The position numbers and the translations under genes are program-made. Below are positions 6,657 through 8,242 of a stretch of 8,242 nt of DNA, one piece after another (positions within the stretch are counted from its first letter, which is position 1; each line of letters begins with the position of its first letter). The DNA is from Thermoplasmata archaeon (lineage in GTDB: Archaea > Thermoplasmatota > Thermoplasmata > Thermoplasmatales > Thermoplasmataceae). Location: NCBI GenBank assembly GCA_021801305.1, contig JAJYYD010000163.1, forward strand, positions 1 to 8,242, read 5' to 3'. Below the pieces are notes generated by a model, which searched no databases, was not told the origin of the DNA, and was given only the letters and a program-made list of their open reading frames with translations.

Positions 6657-7409
6657 TTAACGGTGAACATTTTTGGCGACAATCTTCTGCATTCCTGATC
6701 CATACTGGGCTGCAGTTTTCTTCAGGTTGACAACCTCGTCCGGGAGACCTATCCTTCTGGCCACTGATCTCAGAATAAGTTTTCTTCCTTCTACGTTTAT
6801 ATGCTGGTTGCGAGGTATCGCACAGGCAATATCGGTCACTATCCTGTTCATGTAGGGAAGCACGATTACTTTCCCCAAGGAATCTGCCATTTTTTTCTCC
6901 CTGGGACTGGTGACCTTAATGATCTTCTCTATATCTTCAATGTTTGCAAGGTCAGGTTCCCTTTCATATTTCTGGTAACCGTAAAAGAATTCGTCTGCGC
7001 CCTGCCCGGTCACGATATATTTCTCTGTAGCATGCCTGAGAACTGATAGAAGGACAGCCTCGTATCCCATATCCCCGGCCTTGATTCCAGGATCAATGAC
7101 CCTTAACTCATTAAGAAGTGAGTGAATGTCTATACGATCAAGTATTATTTCTTCCACCTTGAACCCGAGGATCCGGGAAATTCTCCTTGAACCTGCGATG
7201 TCTTTTGAATTGGAAAACCCTGCTGTGTAGGGTTGAAGCTGGAAATCAGAAAGCGCAAGAAGTATTGTGGAATCCAGTCCCCCGGAATATGAAATGGCGC
7301 TGTTTCCTGACGGGAGATCATGAAGCTGGTTCCTGATGGATTCGATGATGGCATCGATCATGCCCTCATGAACCGACCCTTCCACAGTTCCTTGTTTGCC
7401 ATTTTCCAT
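6657..7409 (-). CDS. Stand-alone asparagine-synthetase-like (PP-loop) amidoligase domain
   Basis: A 250-residue protein matching only the C-terminal synthetase half of AsnB-type asparagine synthetases, which adenylate a carboxylate and replace AMP with an amine or ammonia. The PP-loop SGGLDST (42-48) binds ATP pyrophosphate. TGQGADEFFYGY (134-145) is the family's second signature, normally SGDGADELFGGY. A C-terminal KKTAAQYGSG region carries the lysines expected in the active site. The usual N-terminal glutaminase domain with Cys2 is absent: upstream lie only about 40 residues of acidic helical sequence, then the divergent gene. It would therefore need free ammonia, another amine donor or a partner glutaminase, or make a different amide or adenylate product. 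An upstream in-frame TTG (7425-7427) is possible, but the TATA box at -27 favours the ATG at 7407-7409. Substrate unknown; not safe to call asparagine synthetase. Confidence 0.85.
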   Translation of the reverse strand: MENGKQGTVEGSVHEGMIDAIIESIRNQLHDLPSGNSAISYSGGLDSTILLALSDFQLQPYTAGFSNSKDIAGSRRISRILGFKVEEIILDRIDIHSLLNELRVIDPGIKAGDMGYEAVLLSVLRHATEKYIVTGQGADEFFYGYQKYEREPDLANIEDIEKIIKVTSPREKKMADSLGKVIVLPYMNRIVTDIACAIPRNQHINVEGRKLILRSVARRIGLPDEVVNLKKTAAQYGSGMQKIVAKNVHR

Positions 7410-7430
7410 ATTTCTTCTCCAATACAAAGC

Positions 7431-7442
7431 GATTATATAATC
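7431..7442. promoter_or_regulatory. Palindromic TATA element shared by divergent genes
   Basis: GATTATATAATC is a perfect 12-bp palindrome in the 50-bp gap between the asparagine-synthetase-like ATG (7409) and the PIN-ATPase GTG (7460). Its centre is about 27 bases from the ATG and about 23 from the GTG. It fits a leaderless transcript on the minus side and a leaderless or near-leaderless one on the plus side. No second TATA-like box is evident, so one element may drive both genes. Confidence 0.6.
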
Positions 7443-7459
7443 AAGGGTATTTACTTTTC

Positions 7460-8242
7460 GTGGATTACGTTCCAGACACTTCGGTCATTGTAGATGGCAG
7501 GTTTAACAGCTTCATAAAGAAGAAAGAGGGTTCAAAGGTGATTCTGGCGGAAGCCATGCTCGCCGAGGTTGAACACCAGGCAAACCAGGGGAGATCCATT
7601 GGTTTTGCTGCCCTGCAGGAACTTAAAAATCTGAGGAAGATGGCGGATTCGAATACAATATATCTCGAGGTATATGGCAGAAGGCCAAATGACTGGCAGA
7701 TAGATAAGGCCAGGTCAGGAGAGATTGACGAGATAATCAGATCGACTGCGGCGGAACTTGGTGCCACCCTTGTAACCGGAGATAATATACAGAGAGACCT
7801 TGCGATCATAAAGGGAATAACTGTAGAGTTCCTTGAGCATCCCAAGAAAGTAATGCGAAGCATCGAGGAGTTTTTCGATGAAACCACAACATCGGTTCAC
7901 CTCAAGGCCGGACAGAAACCATTCATGAAGAAAGGGGTGCCGGGAGATGTCAGGATTGAGAGGCATGCTGAAGCTCTGTCGAACCTCATGGTGGAAAACA
8001 TTGCAAATGACATCGTGAAGAGGGGAAAGCTGGATGAAAAGTCATTCATAGAGATGGATTCCTATGGTGCCACTGTAATCCAGCTCAGGGATATCAGGAT
8101 AGTTATCACGAGACCCCCATTTTCAGACGATATTGAAATTACTGCAGTGAGACCTATTGTAAAGCTTAATCTGGGGGATTATAAACTGAACGCTGAACTC
8201 ATCACCAGGCTTGAAACACAGGCAAACGGAATAATCATTGCA
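7460..8242 (+). CDS. PIN-domain ATPase of the archaeal PilT-like family (N-terminal part)
   Basis: Open from a GTG at 7460-7462 to the right edge, giving 261 residues. Residues 1-130 form a PIN nuclease domain with the acidic metal-site residues in place: D6 in PDTSVIVDG, E36/E38 in AEVEHQ, D90 in GEIDEII, and D108 in TGDN with D113 nearby. After a linker (about 135-165), residues 165-261 look like the start of the second module of archaeal predicted PilT-family ATPases (COG1855-type). In that family the segment ending ETQANGIIIA runs into a Walker A loop, which would lie just past the window. Full-length relatives are about 600 residues and end in a KH-like RNA-binding domain. The role is unestablished; the architecture suggests an ATP-driven RNA-handling nuclease. 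The GTG fits the family N-terminus and the promoter spacing. Confidence 0.85.
   Translation, partial: MDYVPDTSVIVDGRFNSFIKKKEGSKVILAEAMLAEVEHQANQGRSIGFAALQELKNLRKMADSNTIYLEVYGRRPNDWQIDKARSGEIDEIIRSTAAELGATLVTGDNIQRDLAIIKGITVEFLEHPKKVMRSIEEFFDETTTSVHLKAGQKPFMKKGVPGDVRIERHAEALSNLMVENIANDIVKRGKLDEKSFIEMDSYGATVIQLRDIRIVITRPPFSDDIEITAVRPIVKLNLGDYKLNAELITRLETQANGIIIA

Noticed and set aside
7465..7887. Open frame of 140 codons on the minus strand opposite the PIN-domain region
   Set aside because: The plus strand encodes a PIN domain with all acidic residues conserved. The antisense translation is Ser-rich and unlike any family I know.
1..8242. CRISPR arrays, insertion sequences, tRNA or rRNA genes, attachment sites
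   Set aside because: No spaced direct repeats, transposase motifs, cloverleaf-like or rRNA-like sequences were seen by eye. Nearly all of the window is coding, and the largest gaps are about 90 bp and taken up by promoters.

Overview
The window looks like a gene-dense piece of a thermoacidophilic euryarchaeal chromosome, most likely from the Thermoplasmata (Thermoplasma/Ferroplasma relatives). The grounds are an archaeal-type phosphoglycerate kinase, an Agl3/SQD1-type UDP-sulfoquinovose synthase (sulfosugars are known from Thermoplasma and Sulfolobus surface glycans), a PIN-domain/PilT-type ATPase of an archaeal family, an archaeal MTA phosphorylase with a C-terminal CXC pair, and TATA-like boxes about 26-28 bases before start codons, as expected for leaderless archaeal mRNAs. 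The genus assignment is inference.

Layout. The minus strand at 1-1068 holds the N-terminal ~356 residues of phosphoglycerate kinase, cut by the window edge. Divergent from it is a sugar-nucleotide nucleotidyltransferase (1132-1881, +). This converges, with a 7-bp gap, on the sulfoquinovose synthase gene (3046-1889, -). A MarC-family membrane protein (3136-3741, +) is divergent from the synthase and converges with a NitT/TauT-type ABC ATPase (4509-3754, -). Upstream on the same minus strand are a beta-CASP ribonuclease (5786-4557), 5'-methylthioadenosine phosphorylase (6567-5794) and a stand-alone asparagine-synthetase-like domain (7409-6657). The last is divergent from a PIN-domain ATPase (7460 to beyond the right edge, +).

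How the genes fit together. The nucleotidyltransferase and the sulfoquinovose synthase could form a route to an NDP-sulfosugar for surface glycosylation: hexose-1-phosphate to NDP-hexose to sulfonated NDP-hexose. mtnP and the beta-CASP gene are clearly one transcription unit, because the mtnP stop codon lies inside the Shine-Dalgarno of the nuclease gene. The other genes appear to have their own promoters. Three divergent pairs sit on short control regions. One of these, between the asparagine-synthetase-like and PIN-ATPase genes, holds a perfectly palindromic 12-bp TATA element that may serve both directions.

No RNA genes, insertion sequences, CRISPR arrays or phage-like genes were seen. No non-coding stretch exceeds about 100 bases. 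Nothing in the window is clearly a new system. The least explained parts are the asparagine-synthetase-like/PIN-ATPase divergent pair, and the orphan ABC ATPase and MarC protein next to the sulfosugar genes.
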